This document shows positions 54,983-64,000 of a stretch of 64,000 nucleotides of DNA, one piece after another. Where the stretch lies: assembly GCF_006715635.1 (NCBI RefSeq), contig NZ_VFNP01000001.1, positions 992,001 through 1,056,000 of the forward strand, in the 5' to 3' direction. The translations under genes were made by a program, and so were the position numbers. The notes under the pieces were generated by a model, which had not been told where the DNA came from, did no database searches, and worked only from the letters and a program-made list of their open reading frames with translations. Each line of letters begins with the position of its first letter. Position 1 is the first letter of the stretch. This DNA comes from Streptomyces sp. SLBN-118. GTDB taxonomy: Bacteria > Actinomycetota > Actinomycetes > Streptomycetales > Streptomycetaceae.

Positions 54983-56842
54983 ATGCCGTGGACGACCCGC
55001 AAAATCCGGGACAGCGCGGTTGTGTCCCACTTCACCGGCCTGGTGCGGCGGAATCACCGCCGCACCAGGCCGCTGATGTGGGCAACGGCAGCCACACTCC
55101 TCGCCGGATCGTGCTGGCTGGTCGTCACCGGCCTGTACGCACGTAGCGAGCTGCTCGCGGCCCGCGGCGATCTGGAAACGCTGCGGAACACGGTGACGGC
55201 GCCCGCCTCGTCGGTCTCCACGACGAAGGACGCCACGGGCCGCCGGGCGCGCACCGAAGCGGCGGCCCGGTCCGCCGCGGCGCATGCGGACCGCGCGCAC
55301 CAGCTCACCACAGGACCCGCCTGGTCCGTCGCCGCGCACCTGCCGGGGCTCGGCGGCACTGTCGAGACCGTCCGCGGTACTGCCAAGGCCGTCGACCGGC
55401 TGACCGGCGAGGTTCTGCCTGCCGTCGTACAGACCGCCGGCAACCTCGCCGGCGTTGCAGGCGCGGGCGGCGGCCACCTGGACCTCTCCGAACTGCGCAG
55501 GGCCGCCCCGGCTCTTGAGCAGGTCTCACGCCAGGTGGCAGTGACGCGTACGGAGACCCGCAAGCTGCCCAGCCAGACCTGGCTGCCCGCCCTGGATCGG
55601 GTCCGGGACGAACTCGTCGGCCGGCTGGACCGGATGGCGCCCGCTGTGGAGGACGCCGCCACCGGCGCCCGCCTCCTGCCTCTGATGCTGGGGGACGACC
55701 GTCCACGGCGTTACCTGGTGGTGTTCCAGAACCCCGCAGAGGCGCGTGGAACCGGCGGAATGCCTGGTGCTCATGCCCTGATGACAGCCGACAAGGGCGC
55801 GCTGGCCCTGACGCACTTCGGACACGACGCCGAGATGGTGAGCACCCACCCCAAGGTGGATCTCGGTGCCGAGTTCGCCGCCATGTACGGACGCTACGAC
55901 GCGGTGAGCACCTGGCCCAACTCCAATATGAGTCCGCACTTCCCCTACGCCGCGCGTATCTGGTCGGCGGCCTGGCTCGACAAGAGCGGCGAGCGGGTGG
56001 ACGGCGTCATTTCCCTGGATCCGAGTGCGCTGGCCCGGCTGCTCGCGGGTGCCGGGCCGACGCGCACGACCGACGGCACCGTCGTCTCCGCCGACAACGT
56101 GGTGGATCTCAGCGAGCGCACCAACTACATGAGGTATGCGGACCCGCTCAAGCGCAAGGCTTTCCTGCTCGACATGGCCCGCGCCGCTGCCGGGCAGTTG
56201 CTGGCCGCCGCCGAAGATCCCCAGCGGCGGCCGGCGCTCCTTCTTGGGCTGTACGAGGTGCTGGGCAATGGGCAGTTGAACGTCTGGAGCGCCCATGGTG
56301 ACGAGCAGCGGGAGCTGGAGTCACGCCCGGTCGGCGGCTCCTTGCCGCTGAACCCGGAGCCCTACGCAGGGTTGGTGCTCAACAATGCCGCCGGCACCAA
56401 GCTGGACTACTACCTCGACCGCTCCCTGGACTGGCGTCCCGGTCGATGCACCGCTGCCGGCCGCGAGATCACGGTCAAGGCAGTACTCGCCAACCATGCA
56501 CCGTCCTCAGGGCTTCCCACGTACGTCACCGAACGCATGGACAAGCCCCTTTATGCAACGCACAAGGGTGACAATCGCCTGCTCGTCTCCTACTACGCGA
56601 CCGCAGGGGCGAATCTGATCAAGGCGACCATTGACGGGCACAACACCCTCATGTCACCGGGCATTGAGCGAGGGCATCCGGTGTACACGCTCGACGTCGA
56701 GGTACCTGCAGGCGGCAGCCGCACGGTGATGCTGCACCTGCTGGAACCCCCGTCCGAGGCCGCGCCCACCGTGCTGCACCAGCGACTGCCGCGCCCGCTG
56801 CAAGTGACTGTGCACCCCTCCCCGGGCTGCAGCGGCGCCTGA
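54983..56842 (+). CDS. DUF4012 protein, membrane-anchored
   Basis: This is a 619-residue protein with one N-terminal membrane helix (about 33-52), a coiled-coil-like stalk to about 150 and a large extracytoplasmic DUF4012 domain (FQNPAEARGTGGMPGAHALM and GVISLDPSALARLLAGAGP are family stretches). DUF4012 genes often accompany exopolysaccharide loci, and the relation to LytR-CpsA-Psr-like proteins is suggested but not proven. ATG 54983 follows GAGAGG. ATG 55076 lies just after a perfect 16-bp hairpin and would start the protein at the membrane helix. Confidence 0.85.
   Translation: MPWTTRKIRDSAVVSHFTGLVRRNHRRTRPLMWATAATLLAGSCWLVVTGLYARSELLAARGDLETLRNTVTAPASSVSTTKDATGRRARTEAAARSAAAHADRAHQLTTGPAWSVAAHLPGLGGTVETVRGTAKAVDRLTGEVLPAVVQTAGNLAGVAGAGGGHLDLSELRRAAPALEQVSRQVAVTRTETRKLPSQTWLPALDRVRDELVGRLDRMAPAVEDAATGARLLPLMLGDDRPRRYLVVFQNPAEARGTGGMPGAHALMTADKGALALTHFGHDAEMVSTHPKVDLGAEFAAMYGRYDAVSTWPNSNMSPHFPYAARIWSAAWLDKSGERVDGVISLDPSALARLLAGAGPTRTTDGTVVSADNVVDLSERTNYMRYADPLKRKAFLLDMARAAAGQLLAAAEDPQRRPALLLGLYEVLGNGQLNVWSAHGDEQRELESRPVGGSLPLNPEPYAGLVLNNAAGTKLDYYLDRSLDWRPGRCTAAGREITVKAVLANHAPSSGLPTYVTERMDKPLYATHKGDNRLLVSYYATAGANLIKATIDGHNTLMSPGIERGHPVYTLDVEVPAGGSRTVMLHLLEPPSEAAPTVLHQRLPRPLQVTVHPSPGCSGA
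55036..55072. terminator. Hairpin at the 5' end of the DUF4012 gene
   Basis: A perfect 16-bp GC-rich stem (55036-55051 with 55057-55072) with a 5-nt loop lies four bases before an in-frame ATG at 55076. It looks like an intergenic terminator or attenuator behind the LAXTG gene, although the longer DUF4012 reading frame passes through it. Confidence 0.55.
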
Positions 56843-56856
56843 CGGGACCCCACGGG

Positions 56857-57420
56857 TCAGCCCAGCACTGCTGCGGTGATCCCTTCCACTGCTTCCGCGA
56901 TCCGGGCGGCGCACGCCCTTGCTTCTTCCTCGGGCGCGCCATAGGGGTCGTCCAGGTCGTCGTCCCACGATCCCCCGCAGCTTGCTCCCCGCCGGGCCGC
57001 GGCTCCCCTGGTCAGGGCCGTGGCCCGCTCGACCGGATCGGTCAGACCGGCCGCGTCGTCCACGTGCAGCAGCCGTGCGAACTCCCGCAAGGTGAAGGCG
57101 CGTCCGAGTCCATGCACCGGGGAGAGCCGGACGGCCGCCTCGCGGTGCTCCGTCGCGGCGCCCAGCACCAGTTCCGCTTCGCTGACGAGTGGCGCGGTGA
57201 GCCGTCGGGCGGCGGCCCCGGTTGGATCCCCGCCCATCTCGGTGAGCAGACAGGCTGCGGCCGGGTCCATCGGAGCGCCGTTCACCGCGATGGTTCCGGC
57301 GCTGGACACCCGGAACCTTCCCCGGGCCGAGGCGAGCCGGAAGGCCAGCAGACGCTCAGCCAGGGGTGAGCGATGCAGGTTTCCGGTGCAGACGACGAGC
57401 ACATGGAACGGTTCACGCAC
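56857..57420 (-). CDS. Low-molecular-weight protein-tyrosine phosphatase
   Basis: This 187-residue phosphatase has the P-loop VCTGNLHRS, Cys11 and Arg17, in place of the common CTGNICRS. A C-terminal DDDLDDPYG holds the general-acid Asp. It starts at GTG 57420 inside the end of the methyltransferase gene, 8 bp overlapping. Such phosphatases in polysaccharide loci (Wzb-like) control a tyrosine kinase; no kinase gene is visible here. Confidence 0.88.
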   Translation of the reverse strand: MREPFHVLVVCTGNLHRSPLAERLLAFRLASARGRFRVSSAGTIAVNGAPMDPAAACLLTEMGGDPTGAAARRLTAPLVSEAELVLGAATEHREAAVRLSPVHGLGRAFTLREFARLLHVDDAAGLTDPVERATALTRGAAARRGASCGGSWDDDLDDPYGAPEEEARACAARIAEAVEGITAAVLG

Positions 57421-58363
57421 GGCGGAGCACCGCGAACATGGTGTGCCCGTACTCGCCCCGGGACGCGAAGCGGCCTTCGGCGGCCAGGCGTGCATGACGA
57501 CGTTCCGGCATCCGCAAGCGGGCGGTGGCACGGCCCGTCCATTGCGCCACCCGTGGACCAGTCACCGGACGCAGCGCCGTCCGGACGGATCGTTGGCGCG
57601 ATGCCCTGGCGTGAGACAGAGAAGGCGGCTGGTACTCGACCAGGACAAGCTCCATGCCCAGGACTTCGGCCACGGCGGTGAACTGCCGGGGACTCCATCG
57701 GGACAGGTGGTGCGGTGGGCAGTCATTCGGTTCCAGACCCCGGCGGAACCGCTCACGGTTCGGCACGGAAAGGAGGATCTCACCGTCCGGCACCACGATC
57801 GCCGCCAGCGCCGACAGAAAGCCGCGTACGTCCGCCACATGTTCCAGCACCTGGAAAGCGCAGACAACATCCGCCCGGGCCGGACGGACCAGAGCGTCGG
57901 CGCGGACGTCGTCCTCGCTCACCTTGATGCCGGCCGCACGCAGCAGGTCCGCGGCGCGAGGGTTCTTCTCGAGCGCCTCGACGGAACTGCACCGGGGAAG
58001 TACGGAGCGCAGGAACGCTCCTTCGCCCGAGCCCACTTCGACCACTCGCGCACCGTTCGCGATGCGCTGCGCGGCTCGGTCGAACTCCCAACGCCATGTC
58101 TCGTATGTGATCCCGCCGGTGAAGAGCTGGGTGTAGAAGGCAGCGTCGCCTTCGAGCGCGGGGTCGAACCATTCCAGCTCGCAACGCCCGCAGCGGCGCA
58201 GGGCGACGGGTCCGTTCCCGTAGTGGGCGATCACATCGTCCGAAAACGAGGTGGCCCACTGCTCCGCGTATGCCCCCCAGACATCGGAGAGATGGATGTG
58301 AGACAGCGTCAGGAAGGATGACGAGCCGCAAAGAGGGCAGGGATTCGGCGAAGAATCCAGCAC
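57413..58363 (-). CDS. SAM methyltransferase with N-terminal zinc motif
   Basis: This is a 316-residue class I methyltransferase. CPLCGSS and CGRCELEWFDP near the N-terminus form a zinc-ribbon-like pair as in sugar C-methyltransferases. The SAM-binding motif I is VVEVGSGEGAFL, and motif IV/post regions are VVCAFQVLEHVADVRGFL. Small deoxysugar or polysaccharide modification is likely in this context. It overlaps the phosphatase gene. Confidence 0.85.
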   Translation of the reverse strand: MLDSSPNPCPLCGSSSFLTLSHIHLSDVWGAYAEQWATSFSDDVIAHYGNGPVALRRCGRCELEWFDPALEGDAAFYTQLFTGGITYETWRWEFDRAAQRIANGARVVEVGSGEGAFLRSVLPRCSSVEALEKNPRAADLLRAAGIKVSEDDVRADALVRPARADVVCAFQVLEHVADVRGFLSALAAIVVPDGEILLSVPNRERFRRGLEPNDCPPHHLSRWSPRQFTAVAEVLGMELVLVEYQPPSLSHARASRQRSVRTALRPVTGPRVAQWTGRATARLRMPERRHARLAAEGRFASRGEYGHTMFAVLRRA

Positions 58364-58388
58364 CGGAAAATCCTTTCAGGAGGCGTGT

Positions 58389-59708
58389 CTACGTATGTCG
58401 TTCCCGAAATCGACGGGCCGCACCATGCCGGAGCCCGTACATGAATGCCAGAGGAACGGCCAGCCCCATGACGCACACCGCCAGATACTTGCTCCACGTC
58501 GTGGGTGTGAGGTGGGGACTGTGCACGACGGCCACGGCAGCGATGGCGGCGAGCCACACATGGATCCGCATCATGGCTCTGGCCGGAGAGAGAGGGAGGT
58601 AGAGCACCACCAGGATGAGCAGCACGCATTCGAGCAGGGAACGCTGCCGGTAGAAGGCTCCGCCGAAGGTCGCGAGATATGCGGCGGCATAGGCGGAGGC
58701 CCCCATCACCGCGGCACGGCCGACACCCGCAGTGTCCGCCCAGGCCCTGCGCAATGCGGTGGGGCCGAGGAAGAGTGAGGCGATCCAGATGATGGTACCC
58801 AGATAGAGCCAACGTTCGGGGACCGCGGTCTCCGGCCCGAACTCCCAGGGGAACGGCCCGAGCAGCAAGGTCACCAGATACTGGGGATGATGGAGCAGGT
58901 TCTGGGAGCCGTATCCCCCGCTGAAGCCGAGACGGGTCCCGTCGTGGACCTGCAGGCTGTCCACAATGCCGACGAGCGTCATTAGACGAGGAAGAACGAA
59001 GAGGGCGGCGGCCCCGACGACGACAAGGAAACCGGCCAGGTACTCGCGGCGAAATCTCACCCGGGCGAGCAGGGCGACCGCGAGGAAGAGGGCCGCCGCG
59101 GGCCTCAGGTACAGACATGCGTAGATGCTCAGCATTGTGCCGACACAGGCGATCGAGAAGCGCGCCCGGGTCTGTACGAGCAGGGACCACAGGACGATGC
59201 TGGTGGTCAGCCCGTCCTTCAGGCCCCAGGCATCCCACAACAACAGGGACGGACTTGCCCCCACCATCAGTCCGGCGGCGACGGCGCGCTTACGCCCCCG
59301 CCCGGATGTGAGAGCCAGTCCGTACGCGGCGACGGCGCCGGTGGCCGCGAGAAGAGCCAGTACCGTCTTGGCGGCCAGCCACCCACCCCCGGTCAGCAGC
59401 CTGCACAGCGCCATGATCGCCGGGTAGCCCCACACCTCGGAGCCGACGAGTCCCGAGACATTGCTCGCCTCCATGGGGCTCCCGCTGCGCAAGGCCGCGG
59501 CAATCATGTCGCTTGCCGTTCTGTAGCCCCGAGCATCGGGGAAGAGGGCCTCGCCGTTGGTATGCGAGTGCACGACGAAAACAACACAGACGTGGAGAAC
59601 CGCCGCTGCTGTGAACAGCGCCAGAGCCGCCCAGAGGGAACTTCGCGGGGTGTCGGTCGGGAAAGGATGAGGGCCGACCGGTTTCCTGAGCACGGTCGAT
59701 GCGCGCAT
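58389..59708 (-). CDS. Polytopic membrane protein, possible GT-C-like
   Basis: This 439-residue protein has about ten to twelve hydrophobic helices, with a hydrophilic first loop containing Asp residues (ALFPDARGYRTASDM) and a later loop (LLWDAWGLKDGLTTSIVLW). Such a layout resembles GT-C glycosyltransferases or Wzy-type polymerases of surface glycans. No conserved motif secures the assignment. Start at ATG 59708. Position between two methyltransferase genes supports a polysaccharide role. Confidence 0.7.
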   Translation of the reverse strand: MRASTVLRKPVGPHPFPTDTPRSSLWAALALFTAAAVLHVCVVFVVHSHTNGEALFPDARGYRTASDMIAAALRSGSPMEASNVSGLVGSEVWGYPAIMALCRLLTGGGWLAAKTVLALLAATGAVAAYGLALTSGRGRKRAVAAGLMVGASPSLLLWDAWGLKDGLTTSIVLWSLLVQTRARFSIACVGTMLSIYACLYLRPAAALFLAVALLARVRFRREYLAGFLVVVGAAALFVLPRLMTLVGIVDSLQVHDGTRLGFSGGYGSQNLLHHPQYLVTLLLGPFPWEFGPETAVPERWLYLGTIIWIASLFLGPTALRRAWADTAGVGRAAVMGASAYAAAYLATFGGAFYRQRSLLECVLLILVVLYLPLSPARAMMRIHVWLAAIAAVAVVHSPHLTPTTWSKYLAVCVMGLAVPLAFMYGLRHGAARRFRERHT

Positions 59709-59734
59709 GGTCAACCGGCCTCTTTCGATCTGTG

Positions 59735-60721
59735 TTACTTCGTTCCACGGACGACATAGAGCCCGCGAATGCGTTCGATCTCGAATTCGCTCAGGCGAAG
59801 ATCCCTGCACCAGCGCTCAAGTCGGCGGCGCGGCTGGGGCCGCTCGAATTGAGGCGAGAGCCAGTCGAAGGTGTCCAGGATCGACCAGGTCCGCAAGGTT
59901 TCGGTGTCGGTCAACCCGAGGTGGCGGTGATTGGCGACGGGAACCAGCCGGGCCAAGTAGTCACCCACCCGTGGAACTGCACTGAGACGCATGGAAACCG
60001 GCAGCAGTCGTGGCGTCAAGGATTGGACAGCGCTGTAGAGCTTGTCGGGAGGAATTCGCTTGGTGACGGGCCGCAACAGCTGCCGTAGATGCGGATAGGC
60101 GACGATCGCCGCGTACACGTCGATACAGAACTTTCCCCCGGGACGCAGGTAACCCAAAATCGTCTTGAAGGTCCGCTCGACGTCAGGCGTGTGCTGGACG
60201 ACCCCGAGGCAGACGAGGTAGTCGAACGACTCATCCACCAGGGGAAGATCGTAAATGCTGGCCTGAAGCAGCCGCAGATTGGCGAATCGGCCATTGGACG
60301 TGGCGTTGGCGTCCACCGCGTTGGAGATGTCGAAGGAGGTGACGGCTGCCCCGGTCTCGCAGAGCACCTCGGTGAAGCGTCCGGCGCCGCTTCCGCATTC
60401 AAGAACTTCACTGCCCTGAAGTTCATCAGCGGTCCAGCCGCTCTCCCGCAGGAGGCGATCTCTGGATACGGGAATCCCCACATACGAGTCGAGCTGGGTA
60501 AGCCGATGCACATTCCATTGATAGCCGAACGATTTCCCGTAGTTGTCCTCGGGAACGAACCGCGGGATCCCGTCACGCACCGGATAGTCCCGCCTGCACC
60601 TTTCACAGGTCAGTGTGGTATCTCCATGAAGCCGCGCACGGCAGTTCGGACACCGAAGTGTTCCGAACCAGGAACCGTCTCGATTCTTCTCCGCGAGGCC
60701 ATCGGCCAATCTCCTGTGCAT
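59735..60721 (-). CDS. SAM methyltransferase with Trm112-like zinc domain
   Basis: This is a 328-residue protein. It has an N-terminal zinc ribbon with CPNC and CERC pairs (LRCPNCRARLHGDTTLTCERC, quoted here as CPNCRARLHGD), followed by a class I methyltransferase domain. Motif I is VLECGSGAGRFTEVL and the acidic motif IV region is FDYLVCLGVVQHTPDV. The ribosome-binding site upstream of ATG 60721 is poor, so the start may lie further in. It is divergent from asnB across a 334-bp control region. Confidence 0.82.
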   Translation of the reverse strand: MHRRLADGLAEKNRDGSWFGTLRCPNCRARLHGDTTLTCERCRRDYPVRDGIPRFVPEDNYGKSFGYQWNVHRLTQLDSYVGIPVSRDRLLRESGWTADELQGSEVLECGSGAGRFTEVLCETGAAVTSFDISNAVDANATSNGRFANLRLLQASIYDLPLVDESFDYLVCLGVVQHTPDVERTFKTILGYLRPGGKFCIDVYAAIVAYPHLRQLLRPVTKRIPPDKLYSAVQSLTPRLLPVSMRLSAVPRVGDYLARLVPVANHRHLGLTDTETLRTWSILDTFDWLSPQFERPQPRRRLERWCRDLRLSEFEIERIRGLYVVRGTK

Positions 60722-61055
60722 GGATCACAAGCTAACTGATCGTTCGCTTTGCGACCGGCAAGCACTCGCGTGTCGTGTTCTTGCCGCATATTACGACGAG
60801 TTAGGCATGCAACCGACTCCTGAGATCGGCCCATTGGCACGGTACGTGTCGGAAGACGTCACCGGTTCAGAGCACGCCGCGATGTTTCCCGAAGCGAGTG
60901 GCAGGCATTGCACGGCACGCCGGACGAAATGCCTGGAAATATATGGTATGTATCTCGGGGCCTCGGCGGTCAGCCCGCGAGGCAGTGCACTGGCGGCGGG
61001 CGCCCGCGATGTTGGCGGACCAGTCATCCGACGGTGCAACACATGGAGAGCGTTT
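60722..61055. other. Divergent promoter region before asnB
   Basis: No gene is supported. The region is less GC-rich than its surroundings, as expected for promoters of two divergent transcription units. GGAGAG at 61045-61050 is the asnB ribosome-binding site. Confidence 0.4.
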
Positions 61056-62978
61056 ATGTGCGGTGTAGCTGGAATCGTGTCCACCAGCCCTCCCGATCCC
61101 CAACAGGTGCGCGCGATGTGCCGCCTCATCACCCATCGGGGGCCGGACGGAGAGGGCTACCACTCCGACGCCAACGCAGCGCTGGGGATGCGGCGACTCG
61201 CCATCATCGACGTGGTCGGCGGAGACCAGCCCGTATACAACGAGGACCGCACCGTCGCGGCGGTCTTCAACGGAGAGATCTACAACTTCGTGGAGCTGCG
61301 CGAGCAACTGGTCGCGCGCGGGCACCGATTCGCCACCGACGGCGACACCGAGGTGCTTGTCCACCTGTACGAGGAACACGGCGAGGACCTCGTCACGCAT
61401 CTGCGCGGGATGTTCGCGTTCGCGATCTGGGACATGGCACGGCGTCGGCTGCTGCTCGCACGGGACCGGGTGGGCAAGAAGCCGCTCTACTACCGGCAGT
61501 CCGGGACCTCACTGGCGTTCGCGTCGGAGCTGAAGGCTCTGATGGCCGATGCGGGAGTGTCCCGTGAAGTGGACCCGGTGGCTCTGCATCACTATCTGAC
61601 CTACCAGTACGTACCGGCACCCTGGTCGATCTACCGCGGAGTCTCGAAGCTGCCCCCCGGGCACCTGCTGGTCTGGCAGGACGGGGAGGTGAGCGTGCGG
61701 CGTTACTGGAAGCTGGACTTCACACCACGGCCGGTGGGCTCCGAGCGGGAGGCGGCAGAGCGGGCAAGGGAGTTGCTGCTGGATGCGACGCGGGTCCGGA
61801 TGGTCAGCGAGCGACCGCTGGGGGCGTTCCTGTCCGGCGGCATCGACTCCTCCGCTGTCGTCGCCGCCATGGCCCGGCTCAGCGACCGGCCCGTGAAGAC
61901 GTTCTGCATCGGATTCGACGACCAGCGCTTCGACGAGCGGGAATACGCGGCGACCGTGGCCCGCCGCTATGGAACCGACCACCACGAGTTCGTGGTGGCG
62001 GGTGCGTCCGCGCTGGAGGTTCTGCCCACGGTGACGCGGCATTTCGACGAACCGTTCGCCGACTCCTCGGCCATCCCCTCCTTCTTCGTCGCAGAACTGA
62101 GCCGCCAGCACGTGACGGTGGTGCTCAACGGCGACGGGGGCGACGAAAGCTTCGGAGGTTACCGACGCTACGCGTACATGAACAGAGTGGGGCGGAGGCA
62201 AGCCCCCCCTCGGCTGCAGGGCTTGCTGAACCGCGTCGGCTCGGCACTGGCGGAGTCCGGCACCGCGCCCCGGTTGCGCAGGGTCGGACGGGGGCTGCAG
62301 CTGCTGGGGGAGAGGCCACAGCATCGTTACGCCAGCCTCATGTCCTACTTCACCAACGAGAGCAAGGACGCTCTCTACACGAAGGCGATGCACGAGCAGC
62401 TGGCCCACGTCGACAGCTATGACCTGATCGGGGAGGTGTTCGACACGTCCCGTTCGGACGAGGACGTCAACCGGTTGATGGACGTCGACGTCAACACCTA
62501 CCTGCCGGGCGACCTGCTCGTGAAGGTGGACATCACCACGATGGCTCACTCGCTGGAAGCCCGATCTCCCTTCCTTGACCACCATCTGATGGAGTGGGCC
62601 GCGGGGCTTCCCGGCCGGTGGAAGGTCGACGGCCAGGTGACCAAGGCGCTGCTGAAGAAGGCGATGGCTCCTTGGCTGCCGTCCGAGCTGATCACCCGGC
62701 CCAAGGCCGGCTTCGGGGTGCCGCTGGCGGACTGGCTTCGCTGCGAGCTGCGACCGCTGGCTTTCGATCTGCTCACCGACCACACCGCGCGCTCTCGTGG
62801 CCTGTTCCGGCCGGAGGTCGTACGAGGGCTGCTGCAGGACCACGACGAGGGGCGCGACCGCTCCACGCGGCTGTGGTCACTGCTGCAGTTCGAGCTGTGG
62901 CACCGCACATGCGGCGAGACCTCGTGCGACACCGCAACTGCCGCTCCCGAACCCGCCGCCCAGGGACACTGTGGCTGA
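61056..62978 (+). CDS. asnB: AsnB-type glutamine-hydrolysing asparagine synthase
   Basis: This is a 640-residue amidotransferase. Cys2 (MCGVAGI), the glutaminase nucleophile, is exposed by Met removal. The N-terminal domain holds RRLAIID and FNGEIYNF, and the C-terminal ATP-pyrophosphatase domain holds the SGGIDSS loop. In polysaccharide loci such proteins often amidate uronic acids rather than make asparagine. It overlaps the flippase gene by 8 bp. GGAGAG lies five bases before the start. Confidence 0.92.
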   Translation: MCGVAGIVSTSPPDPQQVRAMCRLITHRGPDGEGYHSDANAALGMRRLAIIDVVGGDQPVYNEDRTVAAVFNGEIYNFVELREQLVARGHRFATDGDTEVLVHLYEEHGEDLVTHLRGMFAFAIWDMARRRLLLARDRVGKKPLYYRQSGTSLAFASELKALMADAGVSREVDPVALHHYLTYQYVPAPWSIYRGVSKLPPGHLLVWQDGEVSVRRYWKLDFTPRPVGSEREAAERARELLLDATRVRMVSERPLGAFLSGGIDSSAVVAAMARLSDRPVKTFCIGFDDQRFDEREYAATVARRYGTDHHEFVVAGASALEVLPTVTRHFDEPFADSSAIPSFFVAELSRQHVTVVLNGDGGDESFGGYRRYAYMNRVGRRQAPPRLQGLLNRVGSALAESGTAPRLRRVGRGLQLLGERPQHRYASLMSYFTNESKDALYTKAMHEQLAHVDSYDLIGEVFDTSRSDEDVNRLMDVDVNTYLPGDLLVKVDITTMAHSLEARSPFLDHHLMEWAAGLPGRWKVDGQVTKALLKKAMAPWLPSELITRPKAGFGVPLADWLRCELRPLAFDLLTDHTARSRGLFRPEVVRGLLQDHDEGRDRSTRLWSLLQFELWHRTCGETSCDTATAAPEPAAQGHCG

Positions 62979-64000
62979 CACCGCGCGACAGGTGCTCGGC
63001 ATACTGGGCAGCCGCGCCGCATGCCTGGCGCTCTCCTTGTTCACCAGCGCAGTCATCGCCCGGTCGCTGGAGCCGGAGGGCCGCGGTGTCTACTACATGG
63101 CGGTCACGATCGCCACCACCGCCACCATGCTGGGACACCTGTCCGGGGAGCAGGCGCAGAGCGCCTTGTGGCCCGACGCCGAGCGCCGGGAGGCGCTCGC
63201 GGGCAACAGTGTGCCCCTCGCTCTCGCGCTCGGCACGCTCAGCGGACTGGCGGGGACCGCCTTCGTGGCCGTGGTCGGCCCGGAAACCCTGCACCTGCCG
63301 GGGCAGTACCTGGTGACGTTGGCCTGCCTGAGCGTGCCGCTCGGCATCGCGTCGAACTACGCCGGGAACATCGTATTGCTGCGGGGGCGAGTGGATGTGG
63401 CGAACCGGTCGATGCTGGCCGGTGCGCTCGTCCAGTGCGCCGCGGTGGCCGCCCTGGCGGCCGGCGGGCGGTTGAGCGTCCCGACCGCGGTGATCGTCTG
63501 GGTCGCCGGCGCAGGTGTCCCGCTGCTGGTGTTCGCCGCCGCGGGGGCAGCCGCTGGACGCCGACGGGACCTGAAGCTGGCGCGCACGACCGTCACCACC
63601 GGCGTCCGGTACCACCTCGGACCCGCCTCGGTCTATCTACTGATGAACGCCGACATCTACCTGCTCAGCGCACTCGCCGGCGCGCGGGAGCTGGGCATCT
63701 ACTCGCTGGCTGTAGGCCTCGCCGGGTACAGCCGCATGCTGGCGGACGTGGTCTCCCAAGTGATGCTCAAACGCCAGTTCAACTCCAGCGACACCGAATC
63801 CGCCGACGTGACCGCGCGGATCACCCGGTACGCGGTCCTGCTGGCGATGGGCTCGGCGCTGGTGCTGACGGTGGCCGCACCGTTACTGGTCTCCGCCGTG
63901 TACGGGGCGGCGTACGCCGATGCCGTACCGCTCGTGATGCTGCTGGCGCCCGGCGTGATGGCCCTGGGTGCGAGCCGGCTGCCGAGCACCTATCTGCTGC
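62971..64000 (+). CDS. Polysaccharide flippase, partial at the window edge
   Basis: The gene starts at GTG 62971 within the asnB end and continues past the right edge; 343 codons are visible. It encodes an oligosaccharide flippase-like (MATE/Wzx superfamily) protein with hydrophobic helices and the N-terminal ILGSRAACLALSLFTSAVIA and VYYMAVTIATTATML segments. A TTA codon occurs at 63883-63885 (APLLVSAVYG). It would move a lipid-linked glycan across the membrane for the polysaccharide locus. Confidence 0.85.
   Translation, partial: MADTARQVLGILGSRAACLALSLFTSAVIARSLEPEGRGVYYMAVTIATTATMLGHLSGEQAQSALWPDAERREALAGNSVPLALALGTLSGLAGTAFVAVVGPETLHLPGQYLVTLACLSVPLGIASNYAGNIVLLRGRVDVANRSMLAGALVQCAAVAALAAGGRLSVPTAVIVWVAGAGVPLLVFAAAGAAAGRRRDLKLARTTVTTGVRYHLGPASVYLLMNADIYLLSALAGARELGIYSLAVGLAGYSRMLADVVSQVMLKRQFNSSDTESADVTARITRYAVLLAMGSALVLTVAAPLLVSAVYGAAYADAVPLVMLLAPGVMALGASRLPSTYLL

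Overview
The window is chromosomal DNA from a high-GC actinomycete, almost certainly a Streptomyces. The signs are the codon bias, frequent GTG starts and ATGA or GTGA overlaps between genes. The gene families fit too: a SpoIIE/HATPase phosphatase, an Rpf-LysM-M23 protein, a DUF6777 lipoprotein, an LAXTG surface protein, solo HATPase regulators and rare TTA codons. I saw no rRNA, tRNA, CRISPR array, origin or intact insertion sequence.

Layout. 0-7.3 kb: two unrecognised proteins, then a LytS/LytTR two-component system interleaved with an SSS (ActP-like) symporter and its DUF485 partner, then an orphan zinc-finger anti-sigma-like protein. 7.3-13.3 kb: a Fpg/Nei glycosylase, a decayed sugar-dehydrogenase/amidohydrolase scar, a wax-ester synthase/DGAT, a PAS-GAF-PP2C-HATPase regulator and a DUF6777 lipoprotein. 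13.4-16.3 kb: a tightly coupled YndJ-like, DUF1990 and lipase-maturation-factor operon behind a promoter carrying two TTGAACNCGTTCAA palindromes. 16.4-18.9 kb: a carotenoid oxygenase and a tandem HxlR regulator. 18.9-24.6 kb: an unrecognised 57-residue protein, a zinc-ribbon SDR without the catalytic Tyr, a solo HATPase protein, a FhuF-like Fe-S protein, and three broken genes (AHSA1 family, glgC, glgA).

24.7-38.5 kb: a DMT transporter overlapping an rpfD-like gene; a ROK repressor divergent from a sugar ABC importer plus GH1 glycosidase; a TetR-operator-controlled alkenal-reductase-like MDR and SDR; 6-phosphogluconate dehydrogenase; and a panD, GNAT, Asp/Glu-racemase, proline-rich peptide group. 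38.5-46.6 kb looks accessory. A five-gene operon (DUF1254, HAD, DUF1254, GAP family, SulP) lies between two diverged direct copies of the panD promoter and leader, with a transposase fragment and a metG fragment at the edges. 46.6-50.4 kb: an Opu-type osmolyte ABC importer with a TTA codon in the ATPase gene. 50.8-53.8 kb: a DUF2182/DUF1326 pair, a frameshifted HATPase remnant and a TetR regulator with an operator array. 54.2-64 kb: a cell-surface/polysaccharide region with an LAXTG protein, a DUF4012 protein, a low-molecular-weight phosphatase, two methyltransferases, a polytopic membrane protein, an AsnB-type synthetase and a flippase that runs off the right edge.

The most notable features are the panD-leader direct repeats around the DUF1254/SulP operon, the several deletion-junction pseudogenes, and the operator-like palindromes upstream of functionally undescribed operons. 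All family assignments come from reading motifs, not from database searches.
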